Origin: Flabesymbios commensalis
Taxonomy: Eukaryota > Annelida > Polychaeta > Terebellida > Flabelligeridae
Direction: 5' to 3'
NCBI GenBank assembly: GCA_964017125.1
Contig: OZ024905.1
Coordinates: 32,585,534-32,649,533, forward strand
DNA: 64,000 bases
Under the pieces are notes generated by a model that was not told the DNA's origin, searched no databases, and was given only the letters and a program-made list of their open reading frames with translations. Below are positions 51,819 to 64,000 of this stretch, piece by piece; position 1 is the first letter of the stretch, and each line of letters opens with the position of its first letter. Both the position numbers and the translations under genes were made by a program.

Positions 51819-54800
51819 AGTTAGAACGATCTCGCCCTCAACTATGTTCCGGGTTAGAACGCAGCATGTATCTGAAACGTAAAATACTCACATCATCGTC
51901 TAATAGTTAAAATGACCGAAATATTTTTCGGGAGGTGTTTTCAAGCTAAAGCTGAATTCTTACAACATCTGAAAAACAAAAATAAATTAATATTCTTTTC
52001 CACAACAAGGTCAAGGACCGAATAATTTTACAAATTCAGCAAACAGTGAAGTTCAAGTGAAAGGAATATCTGGCCAGACCAAAGGAGCCCTGCACCCGGA
52101 TTTGTCTGGTGCTATACGTGGGAGTCCTGTACTCAGATTTAATCGGTGCTCAAATATCTGAAGAAATAATGTAGAACTATGAATATAATGCACAAGAAAC
52201 ATGGAAATTCTAAGTATGCCAAAGTAAACAGAAAAAGCTGACATAATTACTAAGATTCTTTTCAGTTACATAATGAAGCTCAAGCGACATGAACTAAGTA
52301 ATGCAGATCTATGAAAATAATGCCCAAGAGTATGCCAAAGTGAACAGAAGAATTTTACAAAATATCTGAAGAAATGCTACTGTAGTTGAACAGCACTCAC
52401 CAGGCCGTGGGAGCCCTGTACCAGGGATGCAAATTCACATACGCCCGGTCGCATTATGTAAGGGCGATTGTAAATCAGCATGTCACTAGCCCTGCTGGCG
52501 ACTGATTCCCTGTGCGATTCGCAGATCATGTGTGGCTATTTACGCATAACTGCAGAGCGCCGCACAGCATGTACAGGCGTCACCGTCTTGGCGCGCGTTG
52601 TTTCGGCTCACATGGGGTTGTGTGTATCAGAGACCTTTACGTTTGAGGAGCACTGAAGCGCACATAATTCAAGATTTGGTACACTAAAAAGTGAGCAACT
52701 GAATCAAGTTTGATGCTGACACACGTGGACATAAAAATGACGTTCACCAAGTTGTTTAACAACCACTGACCAGTAGGCCTATGGCCTGGTCAATCAGCGG
52801 TGCGTGGGCGCGTATATTGCATGTGGCCCGATCTGCAGTAGCCATGACAGCCCACGGCGTCACTCATTGCGTCGTGGTTCCCAACATTCGTTTCACCTGA
52901 TATTTCACAGTTCAAGATGGCGCTGATCAAAAAGATCATTTATCTAGTTTGCTGACATATATGCTAGCCGAGTAAACAACGTCTGGGCGAGCGCAGCGAG
53001 CCACAGAGCCGTGAATCTAGTATCAAAGTGGCTTTGATACCAACTTTAAATTGCTCTTCTGGACTTAATCTGATGAGCTATGGCCAATCTAACATCATCT
53101 TGCTTATAATAAATATATTTTCTTACATATCTGTGATTCTTGAGCTGATATGGGACATATTGGACCTGAATTTAGGTAAAATACAACTACAATTCACAGC
53201 GATATAGTTTGCATCAACCGTCGCCAGTGCGACATGAGCGACATCTATGTGAGGAAAATTCGTCCGCTGAAGGAGCATGCTCAGAACGCTTAAACTTGTT
53301 GATCAACACAAAAACACGTGCGTGAAGCACAAGAAAAACGGCAGATACCACGTGCGATGATCATCTCACAAAATCTCGCGTTTCCACCCCACTTCACCCA
53401 AGATCACTAGGTAGCCTCAAGTGTAGTTTCGGATAAATAACACTATAAACTTACTTTCCTTTTGTAACAATAAAAAATCTTCACATATATGCGTCGAATA
53501 TGGTAGTAAAGACGTGTACACTGCAGGTAAGTCGGCGAATTGCGATTTAACCCCGAACTGGGCACAGTTTATTTCTGTGGCAGGACAGCGGCTGTACACA
53601 ATTCAGCGCCGTGGGCCGATCAGCGCTAACATATATGCATGCTGACAACATTTCATTGTCCAACGAGCTGTGGGTGAATAGATTCAGTCTTGAATTGTTG
53701 CTGATTCTAACAGACTCATGCATTATTGGCCTGATAAATCAAGCATTAATCTTACATAAAAACGTCTTGCAATTTTGTGTGAATACAAGCTGTGGCTAAT
53801 ACTCCAGTTTCAGTCACACATACAGGGTTCCAGATACCCAGTCGCCCACTCGCCACTGGCCCCTTGTTCTTACTGTGGGCTAATCATGTTGACTCAAAGG
53901 TAGCCCACATTGCGAATACAGAAGAGCTGAAACCATCCTTTAGACCTTAAATGTACAAAAAACATATTTTATATTCTTCAAAATCATTGGGATTAATATA
54001 AAATCACTATGGGTCTACGAATATAAAATGCATTGTTCACAAGTAATCCACTATTCAGTGGAAACCTGAATCTCAGGAGTACTTTCTGAATACATGATTA
54101 ATGTGTCATGAGTGGTCAGGTTTTCATAAGAAGGAAAAAATATACGATTAAGTGGGCTACTGGAATTTGATGGGGCGACCAAAATTAGCATCTGAGGGGC
54201 CCACATGGCTACCAGAGTTTTTGTAACTATCTTGGCCCCTGACATAGGGCTGCCGTTGGCGCAGGTATGTCGGCGTAGAAATGATGTGAATAACTAGACA
54301 TAAGGGTGTTGTGACTGAAAAGTCTAACCATGCTGATAGGCCCACCACACACTAAATTACACCCCCAGAAAAGGCCTCAAATACACCTGAGATAACCTTT
54401 TTATCCCAGTTATTTTGTGCCTTGCTGTGTCATGATGCCATAGAGGCAAGAGCTCCATAGACTTCCCTACTTCTTTGTTGACTCAGGTTAGTTAACTGGG
54501 GGTAGAAAACATTGATAGACGCGCTGATCACCAGAAGAAGAGCTCCAATATCTGAAGAAATGCTACTGTAGTTGAACAAGCACTGGCCAGGCCGTGGGAG
54601 TCCTGTACCCAGATGTATCTGGAGCTATGCGGACTCGCAGGTTAACTGGGGGTAGCAAGCACTGATAGAATCGCTGAACACCAGAAGAAGAGCTCCAATA
54701 TCTGAAGAAATGCTACTTTAGTTGAACAAGCGCTCGCCAGGCCGTGGGAGTCCTGTACCCAGATTTATCTGGTGCTATGCGGACTCTCAGGTTAACTGGG

Positions 54801-55314
54801 GGTACAACTCATGATCAGGGAAGAAACAAAGAAGAGGGAGAGGGACTGATTCAAGGTTGTGGACCCCATTAACGCAATGTAAGCGGGGGGAGTAAAGTAG
54901 ATATAAAAATTAGAAGGTGGGAGGGGGTACGGGAGTGGCGAAATAGGTGGATGCTCGCTTCTCCAGGCCCATGGAGGCTTGGAATCGCTGTAGCCCTGCG
55001 AAGCAGGTCACCACAGACAGCTGCGAATTAGCTTGCTGCGGGTCGATAAGATTCTATTCTATTCTTTTAAAAATGCTCTCACTTGATAAATGATAGTTAG
55101 CAAAATGTCACCTTCCACATGGGCTAGCAAGCAATGCCACTCAGCTTATTTTGAAACATTCGCTCAGTTATTTATCGATTGAGAGCATTTTTAAAACACC
55201 TCCCGAAAAATAATTCGGCCATTTTAACCTTTTGTGACGATGTGAGTATCTTACGTTTCAGATACATGCTGCGTTCTAACCCGGGACGTAGTGGAGGGCG
55301 AGATCCTTCTAACT
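51819..55314. mobile_element. 3.5 kb foldback element
   Basis: Left end AGTTAGAACGATCTCGCC and right end reversed AGTTAGAAGGATCTCGCC begin arms of about 130 bp (51819-51950, 55193-55314) that share GCGTTCTAACCCGG and ACACCTCCCGAAAAAT in reverse. The interior has the 150 bp repeat and no clear frame. The duplication at the ends was not resolved. Confidence 0.65.
54492..54803. repeat. 150 bp tandem repeat
   Basis: TTAACTGGGGGTAG recurs at 54492, 54642 and 54792. Units include GAAGAAATGCTACTGTAGTT and CAGGCCGTGGGAGTCCTGTA. Diverged single copies lie at about 52060-52440 within the same foldback element. Confidence 0.9.
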
Positions 55315-57165
55315 AATAAATAACTGATGGAATGTTTCAGAATCAGCTGAATGGATGCATAAAAGATCACTAAGTTAGGTCAACCAGATTAAAATGTATT
55401 TTGAGGGCGTTAATAGGGGTTAAATCGATCGCAAACCGCCGGCGACACGCTATCTTACGGTTCAGTCTTCAGATATGGAATGCTTGCTAACCTGTAGCAC
55501 GTTGTGGAGGGTGGCATTTGCTAACTATACAATTTATGCTCGACTATAAACTACATTCTCTCATGGTACTTTTGAAAAAAAATTGTACCCAGGCTACTGG
55601 AAAATTGTGTAGTAGCTTCCAGTATATACTCTTAATGTTCTGATTTGGTAACAGTTTAGCCCCAGTGGCAGTGGCCTGAGACTGAGTGGCTGAAGAAAGT
55701 TAAGTGAAACATGTTTCACTTTCCGAATTCGTTCACTTTCAGTTTCACTTTCAGTCTTTCACTGTTTTAGGCATCAGCCACAGATTGACTGCGTACAAAA
55801 TTGTGGACATTTCTTTGGACTTTCATATCATGAACATTTAGGCCTATATAATATTGTTAAAATTATTATGATTTTGTTTTGTATATAGTCTAGATCTAGA
55901 GGACTTATAGTCTAGTCTATGACTATGACACAATTATCTGGAGCGCATGCTTTTCGTCGATTTCTCCGTCAATTCTGAACCGATTCTCATGAAATTTTGT
56001 ACAGGACATTTCCAAGTCATGTCCTAACATCGGTAAAAAAATTGCATAGTTATATGAAGAATTGCAAAAATTAGACCATTTGACATGTAGTGAATTGGAA
56101 ATAAGACGTCTGTCTATAAACCCATTAATTAATTTTATTAACAGGTCGGGGCGCATATCTTTATTTAACAACGTTGATAAATTTAATAACGCTGTTAAAT
56201 TTAACATCGCAGGCGTTGGTAAAATTAACAACGTAGTTAAATTTAACCTCGGATGACGTCATTCTGGAGAAGAACATGTGGTCCAAGAATCACATAGTTA
56301 AAATCTTTAAACAATGTGAGGTTAGATTTGTCATCAAAACATATATCAGAAATAATGCTCTAATAGCCTATATTTTGCTGTCAAAGTGCGGGTATCAAGC
56401 GGGGCCTCTACCTAGAGCAAGGTTGAGCCAAATATCTGGGTCATTCCTGGCCAACCAGACGATAGATATCTCAAAATCCAACAATCATAATCTCCGTCTG
56501 TTATCCTCCCTCCTATTGGTTCACGTCGTTACTTCAGCAAATCAATCAATTATTCAGCAAGACACTCGGGGTGGCCTGGGGGTCAAGTCACGGAATCTAG
56601 TTTTCTTTGGTTTTATCAATGTTTTGGTATGATTTGGTCAGAAAACTAATATTTATGTTGTCTCGCATTGCAAGCATTCGTCTGTGACTGTTTGGCAAAC
56701 GATACCTTTTGTCCAATCCGTGGATCGAGAAATTGTTTCTTTAGATGGGCCACGGAGTCCTGGGTTGATCAGCTGATACATTTCACTTGACATATTCCCA
56801 ACACCACTACTTGCTAAGATAAAACTATACTACCACCACCATTACATTACCATCAAGTCACCACCACCAACTACAGCCCTGGTATCTGAAACAACACATT
56901 ATTATATTAATTCCCATTGAAATGATGTGCAAATAATTTATAACTATATTTTTGCCTCTGTTGTACCTGTTCTTAACTATGTGAATTAGCATTGAACATT
57001 AATCGTCCAAAAAAACTGAATATTTGGGTTCTGCACAAAAATGTATAAGTACTGTAAATGAAAGGAGACTTGAGTTTTCTGAAGACGACAGGCGTAAATC
57101 TCATAGAACTGACAATACTGCATGGTTAACAGTGACATTGGATACAACATAACAGTAATTATCCT
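55315..57165. other. Intergenic, nothing coding
   Basis: A short internal repeat of AATTTAACAACGT-like words lies at 56165-56250. No gene recognised. Confidence 0.4.
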
Positions 57166-57850
57166 TCATAGCACGAATCGTTACTACACGAATCGGATAT
57201 AACACGATGCAACGAGGGATCCCAAAAATTTACACTATCTTTTTTACCATTTTTCTGGAAAAATCCTGTTTTAAATATTTGAACATCCAATTAAGCATGA
57301 AATTGTCCGCCAACATCACATGTTAATCGTGCAGTAGCGGTAGGCCTAATCCTTCACGCATGACGCTCACGCAAAGTCGCCGGCAAGTGGTATTGCACAG
57401 CACATAACGGCACTCTTTTAGAACAAGAGTATCTCGTGTCGTATTTGAGATTAAATTTCATTCAAACACGAATCTTGTAATAGATAATATAAAAAGAATA
57501 TGACGTGCACGATTTCATCTCAGAAAATGTATTTACTTAATCAAATAATCTTAACGTGGCGTGTTTAGCAAAAGAACATGTTTTTTTAAATATATATATA
57601 TTATTAAAACATGAATAATAATGTTTTTACATGTTTTTTTTTAATCTGTATTAAAATATTATAACACGAATATGGTGATTCTGCAAGTTTTTAAAATCGC
57701 GTGTAGTGAAATAATATAACACGAATATTTTATATCGTGTTATAAAATATTGTAACACGAATATGTTGCTTTTTATATCGTGGTATACATAATTATAACA
57801 CGAATATGACGTGCACGATTTCATGTCAGTAATCATAGCTATTAAATAAA
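57166..57850. repeat. Cluster of TAACACGAAT motifs
   Basis: TATAACACGAATATG-like words and their complement recur at least ten times. Similar words (ATAACACGATCGGC, GTTATAACGAATAAC) appear at 62218-62290 in inverted layout, which is reminiscent of pogo/Tigger-type ends. No element boundary was resolved. Confidence 0.4.
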
Positions 57851-58840
57851 ATTAACTTAAATTAAATGGTTATTTTTAAATCACGTATTAAAATAGGTCG
57901 CCAGGGGTGATGACACGACGATCGTTTGATGAATGCCACTTCTTCACAACTCACATTGTGCAATGTCGAGCAGCGTTCTCGTTTGTATTGCAAGGTGTTA
58001 TGTTCGCGACAATTTTGTGAAGCACATCATGTTTCTTGACGTGTAGTACACTGGTAATTACTACATGGCTAACTCTTGAATTATTTATCGCTGTTTTATT
58101 CCATTTCTAATCAGCGTTCGAAATAAGTGGGTTCCGTTCCTCCAGGACAACCGAAGTCTGACACGGATAACCATATTTAGCTTGCAGGGTTCTCCGACGG
58201 ACAACCTTTAAATTCACCTACCATAATCCATAGGCCAATTATCCCTAATAAACGCGGGACGAAGTTGAGGGCGCGATTCTTATGTGCACTAAGATGTTAT
58301 TCTGTATTTCACTGCCGCAATCGGCCGTGGCGCCGTCATTAACACTGATGAAGCCAGGCAACATTAGTGTGCGCTCAATGCACGTGCAAGCCCTCATCCA
58401 CTCTCACACCGCCACTCGTAACGCTCATAGCAGATGTCACTGGTGTGTTAATACAGGCTGAAACCTTATGCAGCCAAGGCCCGCTATATACTGATATAGT
58501 TGACACAGTTAGGCTACCATCGCATTTTATCTTGGAATGTTCTTATTTGGGCACGACGATATCTAAATATTGCATTTGTTTTTAGATACATTAAAATAAT
58601 AGAAATGTGTTGGCGATATGCTGTATTCATGAATGCTTTAAAAAGACGAAGGCCTAACTGATTAAATTTACATCTAATTTCACACGGTGTGTAGGTCTCA
58701 GAATGTTTGCCCGTCTCGATGGCGTCATCTACTCTTGCCGACCTTAGCCCGCCATTGATCAAATGGTGGTATATCATTTCTGCAGGGACATTGTGTATAC
58801 ATGTTCGCTAACATTTGTTCAATGCTGTAACACCATTAAT
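57851..58840. other. Intergenic, nothing recognised
   Basis: No exon-like frame or repeat ends. Confidence 0.4.
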
Positions 58841-59165
58841 CAGAGCTCCAGATAATTTTTTGGTTTGAGGAGTATTTCACTCATTGAAATGGGTGATGAG
58901 GAGTAAAATATGATAAAAAATAAACGAGGAGTATTTTTCATACAACAACATGAAAACTTTATTTACATCATTTTTTTCTTACAGTCACATAGTTCTCTTC
59001 ACGTAAAAAATACAACAATCGTTTCTTTTTTCTGGGTTTTTTTTACTTTGATGGGTATTTTAATAGTTTTTATGAGTGATATTACTCCTCAGATTTTCTA
59101 TCAATGAGTATTTGCTGTTTTTACATGCGTATTTTACTCATATACGCATGTTATCTGGAGCCCTG
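58841..59165. mobile_element. hAT-like MITE, 325 bp
   Basis: Ends CAGAGCTCCAGATAA and TTATCTGGAGCCCTG pair. CATTAAT lies directly outside both ends (7 bp). GGAGTATTT words recur inside. The CAGRGCTCC end is typical of hAT-type MITEs. Confidence 0.75.
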
Positions 59166-60606
59166 CATTAATGGGCCAATGCCATGGTTGTATCGTCTGA
59201 TTTTAAGCACTTTTCAAGTCCTGTGTGTCTGCGTTACTATAGTAGAACAAGATCCATACCTCACATATTTGGATGACCCGTGGACGCCAACTGCTGACGG
59301 CCAAAACATCAGGTAGCACGATAAACAGGGGGAGACGTTTTTCATGTTATCGGAGGCTTCAAATCTTACTTTAATAGTGCTTAGACATCACATGGCGTCG
59401 CATTATAAGCCAGGAATATAACAGGGGCACTTGTAAATCTGGATATTATTGGATATTATAAGTTGTTTAGGACAGTGTTAGTAGGGAAATTTTTTACATT
59501 ATCGAACACGGATCAAGTGTACAGCAACGCCTATGTTGTCATATTTTTTCGCGGACAATTACCTTCATTCATGACGGACAACCAAAAAGTAACCAATGGT
59601 TGTCCTGCACAGCCTGTCTTTAACACCTTATCATGAACGCTGCTAATTATTTTAAATAAACATAAATCTCATATGAGCTTGATCTCCTGGAACCAAAATG
59701 TTTATCGACCATTGGCGGGCAGTTACGCAATCTTCGGCGCCGTCAGTGAAATGAAAGCAGTGGCTAGATGATGCTTAAATATTGGCCCAGCATTACAGAT
59801 GCCGGCCCGTCATTGTAACAACATTGTCCCACGCTTGACCACGTTAACCTTTTTACATCCATCAAACCCGATTCGTGTAAATTTAAAACCCAGTTCTTGT
59901 CAGAACAATACCAAGTACGGCTAAAAAATTGCTACACCATGTTTATGCAGCACGTTATGCAATAGATATATTTATATTACAATAAGGACTATGTTGTTCT
60001 AATTGTGAATGATTATTATTTTAGTTTTGATGACTTAGTGACTGCAAGGTTAGTAGTGTCTGCAGTACGGCAATATTGTTTGGCGCTGGTTATATTTTCA
60101 TATAGCCTGGTGTATTGCAGATGTAAAATACACGGATTAGCTCGGGTGCTCGATCAAGTGTGTATAATCAACCGTGACAAGTGATCAGTACATGTATTGT
60201 TCAGTTTTTTTGGAGTAAGTTAACCCCGCCCCCCACCCCCCCATCTCCCGTTGCTAGTAAAAGTCTAGCCATTCGTGTTGTATTCGTGTTTTAGTAATTG
60301 ATTGCACGATACAAAAAATGCAAAGACATCGTGTTTGTTGTGTTCAAACGCTGGTTGGTCAATACCCGCCTCCCATCGCACTGAGCCGTGTCAGGATGAT
60401 TGACAGTCTCGTATGATCTCACGTTGAGAGTGATATTTCACGAGATTTTGACACCTCTACCCCCAAAACGATGACGTCATTAAACACTGTACATGACACA
60501 GACTTGTATACACAGCGTCACTCTGTTCGCGAGTCCTGTATTCCTGGTTCAACTAGTTTTACTTCTACTGTTTATATTAGACACATTCAACCAATTCACA
60601 TTTTTA
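59166..60606. other. Intergenic, nothing coding
   Basis: A degraded palindrome core (TTGGCCCAGCATTACAGATG) lies near 59784 and a C-run near 60227-60241. A 5' exon of RPS19 could lie here or further right, but none was identified. Confidence 0.35.
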
Positions 60607-60662
60607 GCCCGCCTTTTAATTTTAATTAAAAAAGGTGGGCTATTGCAATTGAAGTTCGGCGT

Positions 60663-60695
<33 letters not shown>

Positions 60696-62030
60696 TAACA
60701 TTTACTTGTGGGCGCGATAACTTGAAAAGTTTTTCATGTCTCCTTCCCAAATTTGTTTTGCATGTTACTAATGACCACTTCTCGGACAAGTTCAATAATG
60801 GCTGAAAAAAAATTCAAAATGGCCGACTTATTGCGATTTTTCACCTTTTACGTCAATAATTTGACCTTGTGGGCGCGATAACTTGAAAAAATTTTCACGT
60901 ATCCTTTTCAAATTTGTTATGCATGTTACTAATGACCAGTTCTCGGACAAGTTCAATAATGGCCGAAAAAAAAAAAAAAATGGCCGATTTATTGCGATTT
61001 TTCACATTTTACGTCAATAATTTGACCTTGTGGGCGCGATAACTTGAAAAGTTTTTCACATATCCTTTTCAAATTTGTTATGCATGTTACTAATGACCAG
61101 TTCTCGGACAAGTTCAATAATGGCCGAAAAAAAAAAAAAAATGGCTGATTTATTGCGATTTTTCACATTTTACGTCAATAATTTGACCTTGTGGGCGCGA
61201 TAAGTTGAAAAGTTTTTCACATATCCTCTTCAAATTGGTTATGCATGTTACTAATAAGTAGTTCTTGGACAAGTTCAATAATGGCCTGAAAAAAAAAAAA
61301 AATGGCCGATTTATTGCGATTTTTTTCATTTTACGTCAATAATTTAACCCTGTGGGCGCGATAACTTGAAAAGTTTTTCACATATTCTCTTCAAATATGT
61401 TATGTATGTTACTTATAAGTAGTTCTTGGACAAGTTCAATAATGGCTGAAAAAAAAAAAAAAATGGCCGATTTATTGTGATTTTTCTCATTTTACGTCAA
61501 TAATTTGACCTTGTGGGCGCGATAACTTGAAAAGTTTTTCACATATCCTCTTCAAATTTGTTATGCATGTTACTAATAAGTAGTTCTTGGACAAGTTCAA
61601 TAATGGCTGAAAAAAAATTCAAAATGGCCGATTTATTGCGATTTTTCTCATTTTACGTCAATAATTTGACCTTGTAGGCACGATAACTTCAACATTTTCA
61701 CAAGTATCCTCTTCAAGTTTGTTATGCATGTTACTAATAAAAAAAAATAAATGAATCGGGCTTTAGGCCACCTTTGTGCACATATAGGCTAATAAGCATG
61801 TTACTAATAAGCAGTTCTTGGACAAGCTCAATAATGGCCGGTAAAAAAATCAAAATGGTCGACTTATTGCGATTTTTCACATTTATTTTACGCCCATAAT
61901 TTGACCTTGTGGGCGCGATAACTTGAAAAGCGGCTGGTTTAACATACCATTTATATCTTGCGTTGTTATTTACGTGATGACATTCGTCTTTACTTTCTTT
62001 ATCATAATTCGGCGGCGGGCTATTATCGAG
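60607..62030 (+). mobile_element. Element with 161 bp tandem array
   Basis: Starts with a 12 bp stem (AGCCCGCCTTTT...AAAAAAGGTGGGCT) and a (GGCGTC)n run at 60656-60695. The word GTGGGCGCGATAACTTGAAA then recurs at 60708, 60869, 61030, 61191, 61352, 61513 and, changed, 61674, exactly 161 bp apart each time. The next copy is 235 bp on because a SINE fragment intervened. It ends near GGCGGCGGGCTATTATC. The matching ends suggest a mobile unit, family unknown. Confidence 0.8.
61741..61795 (-). mobile_element. Truncated SINE with 15 bp duplication
   Basis: 55 bp of the dimeric SINE's 3' end, minus orientation, with its A/T tail at the left. GCATGTTACTAATAA is repeated exactly at 61726-61740 and 61796-61810. 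Confidence 0.88.
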
Positions 62031-62531
62031 TGTGCTCTTGTTATTATTTATAAATAATAATTGATATAATTTCTAAAACTACGATATTTGTACTGTAAAT
62101 AAGGCCGGTAAATAACGTTATGCTACAAGCTAGTATAGTGTCCCGTGTCAGTTATTTATATTACCGCATCCCATGTATTTCCAGTCATATCAACCTAGTT
62201 TACTAGATAAAATTTGGGCCATTTCGTATAACACGATCGGCTTCTAACACGATTCGTACTTATGGACCCCACCGATAGTGTTATAACGAATAACTACTCT
62301 TATTATCACAAATATAGTCATCACACAAGTATATAGTATATATGGAGCATTATTACACTTGATTATTATTATTATCTGAGGGCTTTCACGACGTTTTATA
62401 TAACTCCCAATTGCAGAACATCGACATTTTGGTATTTTTATGGCGGCTATTTTGAAAGATGGCTGCTAAAGGCCACACAGAATAATTTAAAAATGTCTCC
62501 ATAGCTTAAAATGTTCTTTAGATGTCCATCT
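62031..62531. other. Intergenic, nothing coding
   Basis: Contains the ACACGAT-type motifs at 62218-62290. No gene recognised. Confidence 0.4.
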
Positions 62532-62697
62532 CAGGGAATAATTTGCTTCAGAAAAATTGTGTAGCAGTTTAGTATACTGGCATGTGTCAAGCTACTATTC
62601 TCCATACGAAGAACTGCTACACCAACATATTATTGTGTAGCATTTGCCCAAAATTGCGTAGCAAACTGCACCGCTACACCAGACAAATTATTCCCTG
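62532..62697. mobile_element. hAT-like MITE, 166 bp
   Basis: Ends CAGGGAATAATTTG and CAAATTATTCCCTG are perfect complements. CATCT lies directly outside both ends. Three TGTAGCA words lie inside. Confidence 0.65.
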
Positions 62698-63482
62698 CAT
62701 CTAAGACTGTGCCAAGTTTCACACTTTTATGACAAAATACACAATTCTCCTGAAAAAATGCACATATCCGCCTCATTATTGGATGGACAGACCTGTGAAG
62801 AAAATGATTTTTTGGCACTGTAATATGGTAGATATGACTTTGAACAAGTAAAATAGTATGAATTTTTATATAGCAGGTACATAAATAAAAAAACCCTATA
62901 TTTTGGCATAAATTACTTTAAACCCTGAATCTATGTCTGACTAGATTAGAGCGAACTTCTGAGGTGTGTCATATCATTCAAGGTCCTAAAATTCTGTTTT
63001 TATGGCAATCTTCCAGTGACCAGTTTCACTGTTTGTTATTTTTCTTCATGTTTTATTCAGTATACAGATTCTTAAAGAACTGGAATTTTAAAAGGGGGCC
63101 ATGTGAATAAATACAATTATAAGATATGTATTATCTTCAATTAAATGAATAACATTTGTGAAACAACATTTTTTGTTGAATAAAAAGGGCTTTGAATAAA
63201 GTAAAAAATAACCTTCAAATTTCATTGCAATTGAAAAAATCGAGGCCTACAGGAAAAATTCTATGATAGTTGTAGGCTAATACGCTACATACGTAACTTT
63301 GAATACACATAGGCCTACTAACCGAAAAATAGAAAAAGAATGCAATCAAAGGATTTCAGATTTTTAGTAAAATGAGACACTTCCTGTGTCTGTGTCTCCT
63401 GCCCACATCACAAGTATGGTGTTTAAAAAAGTGTGGGAACTGTGGTGAATGTTTAAATGTCTATTGTTTATTCTGCTTACAG
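62698..63482. other. Upstream of RPS19 coding exon
   Basis: No coding exon. A 5' noncoding RPS19 exon and its promoter would be expected upstream, but no clear pyrimidine-tract start could be called. Confidence 0.4.
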
Positions 63483-63553
63483 ATGACTGGAGTGTCTGTC
63501 AAAGATGTGGACCAACATGCATTTGTAAAAGCTCTTGCTGCTTTTTTGAAGAA
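63483..63553 (+). CDS. RPS19: Ribosomal protein S19, first coding exon (partial gene)
   Basis: The exon starts exactly at ATG after the acceptor TTCTGCTTACAG and encodes MTGVSVKDVDQHAFVKAL then AAFLKK, close to human RPS19 (MPGVTVKDVNQQEFVRAL then AAFLKK). It is 71 nt long and ends two bases into the 24th codon at GTGAGT, which I believe is the same intron position as in human RPS19. RPS19 is a 40S subunit protein needed for pre-rRNA processing. A 5' noncoding exon and the rest of the gene lie outside what I can identify; about 120 further residues are expected to the right. Confidence 0.93.
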
Positions 63554-64000
63554 GTGAGTATTTGTTTTGTTTGCAATGGGTTACTGTACTTTATCTTGAT
63601 GCATACACCCATATATCAGTCTATGTAGTTTTACAGATTTCCACACAAGCTTAAAATGTCATGCACGGCTGCCTGTGTTTTTAGGCCTCAGTCAAAATTT
63701 TTGCGGATGCTTATTGTCGTCATCAGGCGCGTACGTCTGTCCACCACTTTTAGCACTATAACTTGTTTCGCATAAGTGAGATGCACATTAAACTTCACAT
63801 ACAGGTTTATCATTACTAAAGCTTGACCAATTTCACATTTGGACAGAACCTAGGTCATGGCGACCAAAATGGCTGATCGGCCATTATTTTTGTAATACAG
63901 TAGATCCTGTCACCAACGACCTTGCTTCTGTCAGACAAAAAAAGTCGTTGGTGACAAAAAGTCTCTGGTCACAGGAATGAGTTTTTGCTGTAAAATTTGC
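63554..64000. other. RPS19 intron with start of an inverted-repeat element
   Basis: 63690-63890 resembles the 161 bp array element in wording (GACCAAAATGGCTGATCGG). From 63897, CAGTAGATCCTGTCACCAAC and the complement GTCGTTGGTGACA near 63942 look like the end of a DNA transposon that leaves the window. Confidence 0.35.

Noticed and set aside
56276-56632. 118-codon plus-strand frame
   Set aside because: No family signature or splice evidence; within chance expectation for this length of AT-rich DNA.

Overview
The window reads as nuclear DNA of a metazoan. It is AT-rich, has short exons with GT-AG introns and is full of dispersed repeats. The ribosomal protein S19 exon at the right edge, the multi-CUB receptor gene and the frequent 'TAGGCCTA'-like words suggest a marine invertebrate, probably a deuterostome such as an echinoderm or hemichordate. 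I cannot name the species.

The main gene is on the + strand from 6286 to 35193. I rebuilt 13 coding exons from splice sites and reading phase, giving about 1002 codons. The product is a type I membrane receptor: signal peptide, five CUB domains (each split over two exons), one transmembrane segment and a long tail. The tail carries two PPxY motifs, an NPxY motif, a lysine-rich stretch and a C-terminal ESSV that fits a class I PDZ ligand. Introns between domains are phase 1 and introns inside domains are phase 0 throughout. The closest architecture I know is the five-CUB C. elegans protein LEV-10, but I see no LDLa module. The only other host gene is the first coding exon of RPS19 (63483-63553), which continues past the window.

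The rest is mostly repeats, many inside introns. 1-6.2 kb: upstream flank with a dimeric tRNA-derived SINE, a 0.75 kb dispersed repeat and two 108 bp hairpin elements. 7.3-12.6 kb (introns 2 and 3): a compound microsatellite, two arrays of a 42 bp minisatellite, a 27 bp repeat block and a Thr-rich open frame. 12.6-21 kb (intron 3): a TA-flanked MITE and a 6.1 kb foldback element split into a second copy of the 0.75 kb repeat. 21.7-29 kb (intron 4): a MITE 14 bp after exon 4 and a 3.06 kb foldback element inside a ~61 bp minisatellite. 35-63 kb: no convincing host gene; foldback elements, LINE reverse-transcriptase fragments, a Mutator-like element with a 97-codon transposase remnant, hAT-like MITEs and a 161 bp tandem array.

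The most unusual items are the receptor with its adaptor-binding tail, and a family of near-perfect palindromes with CCAGCAAACAC-type ends whose two arms match each other better than they match other copies. I recognised no retrovirus-like, LTR, Polinton or toxin relics. All coordinates come from reading by eye; element ends without a stated target-site duplication are approximate.
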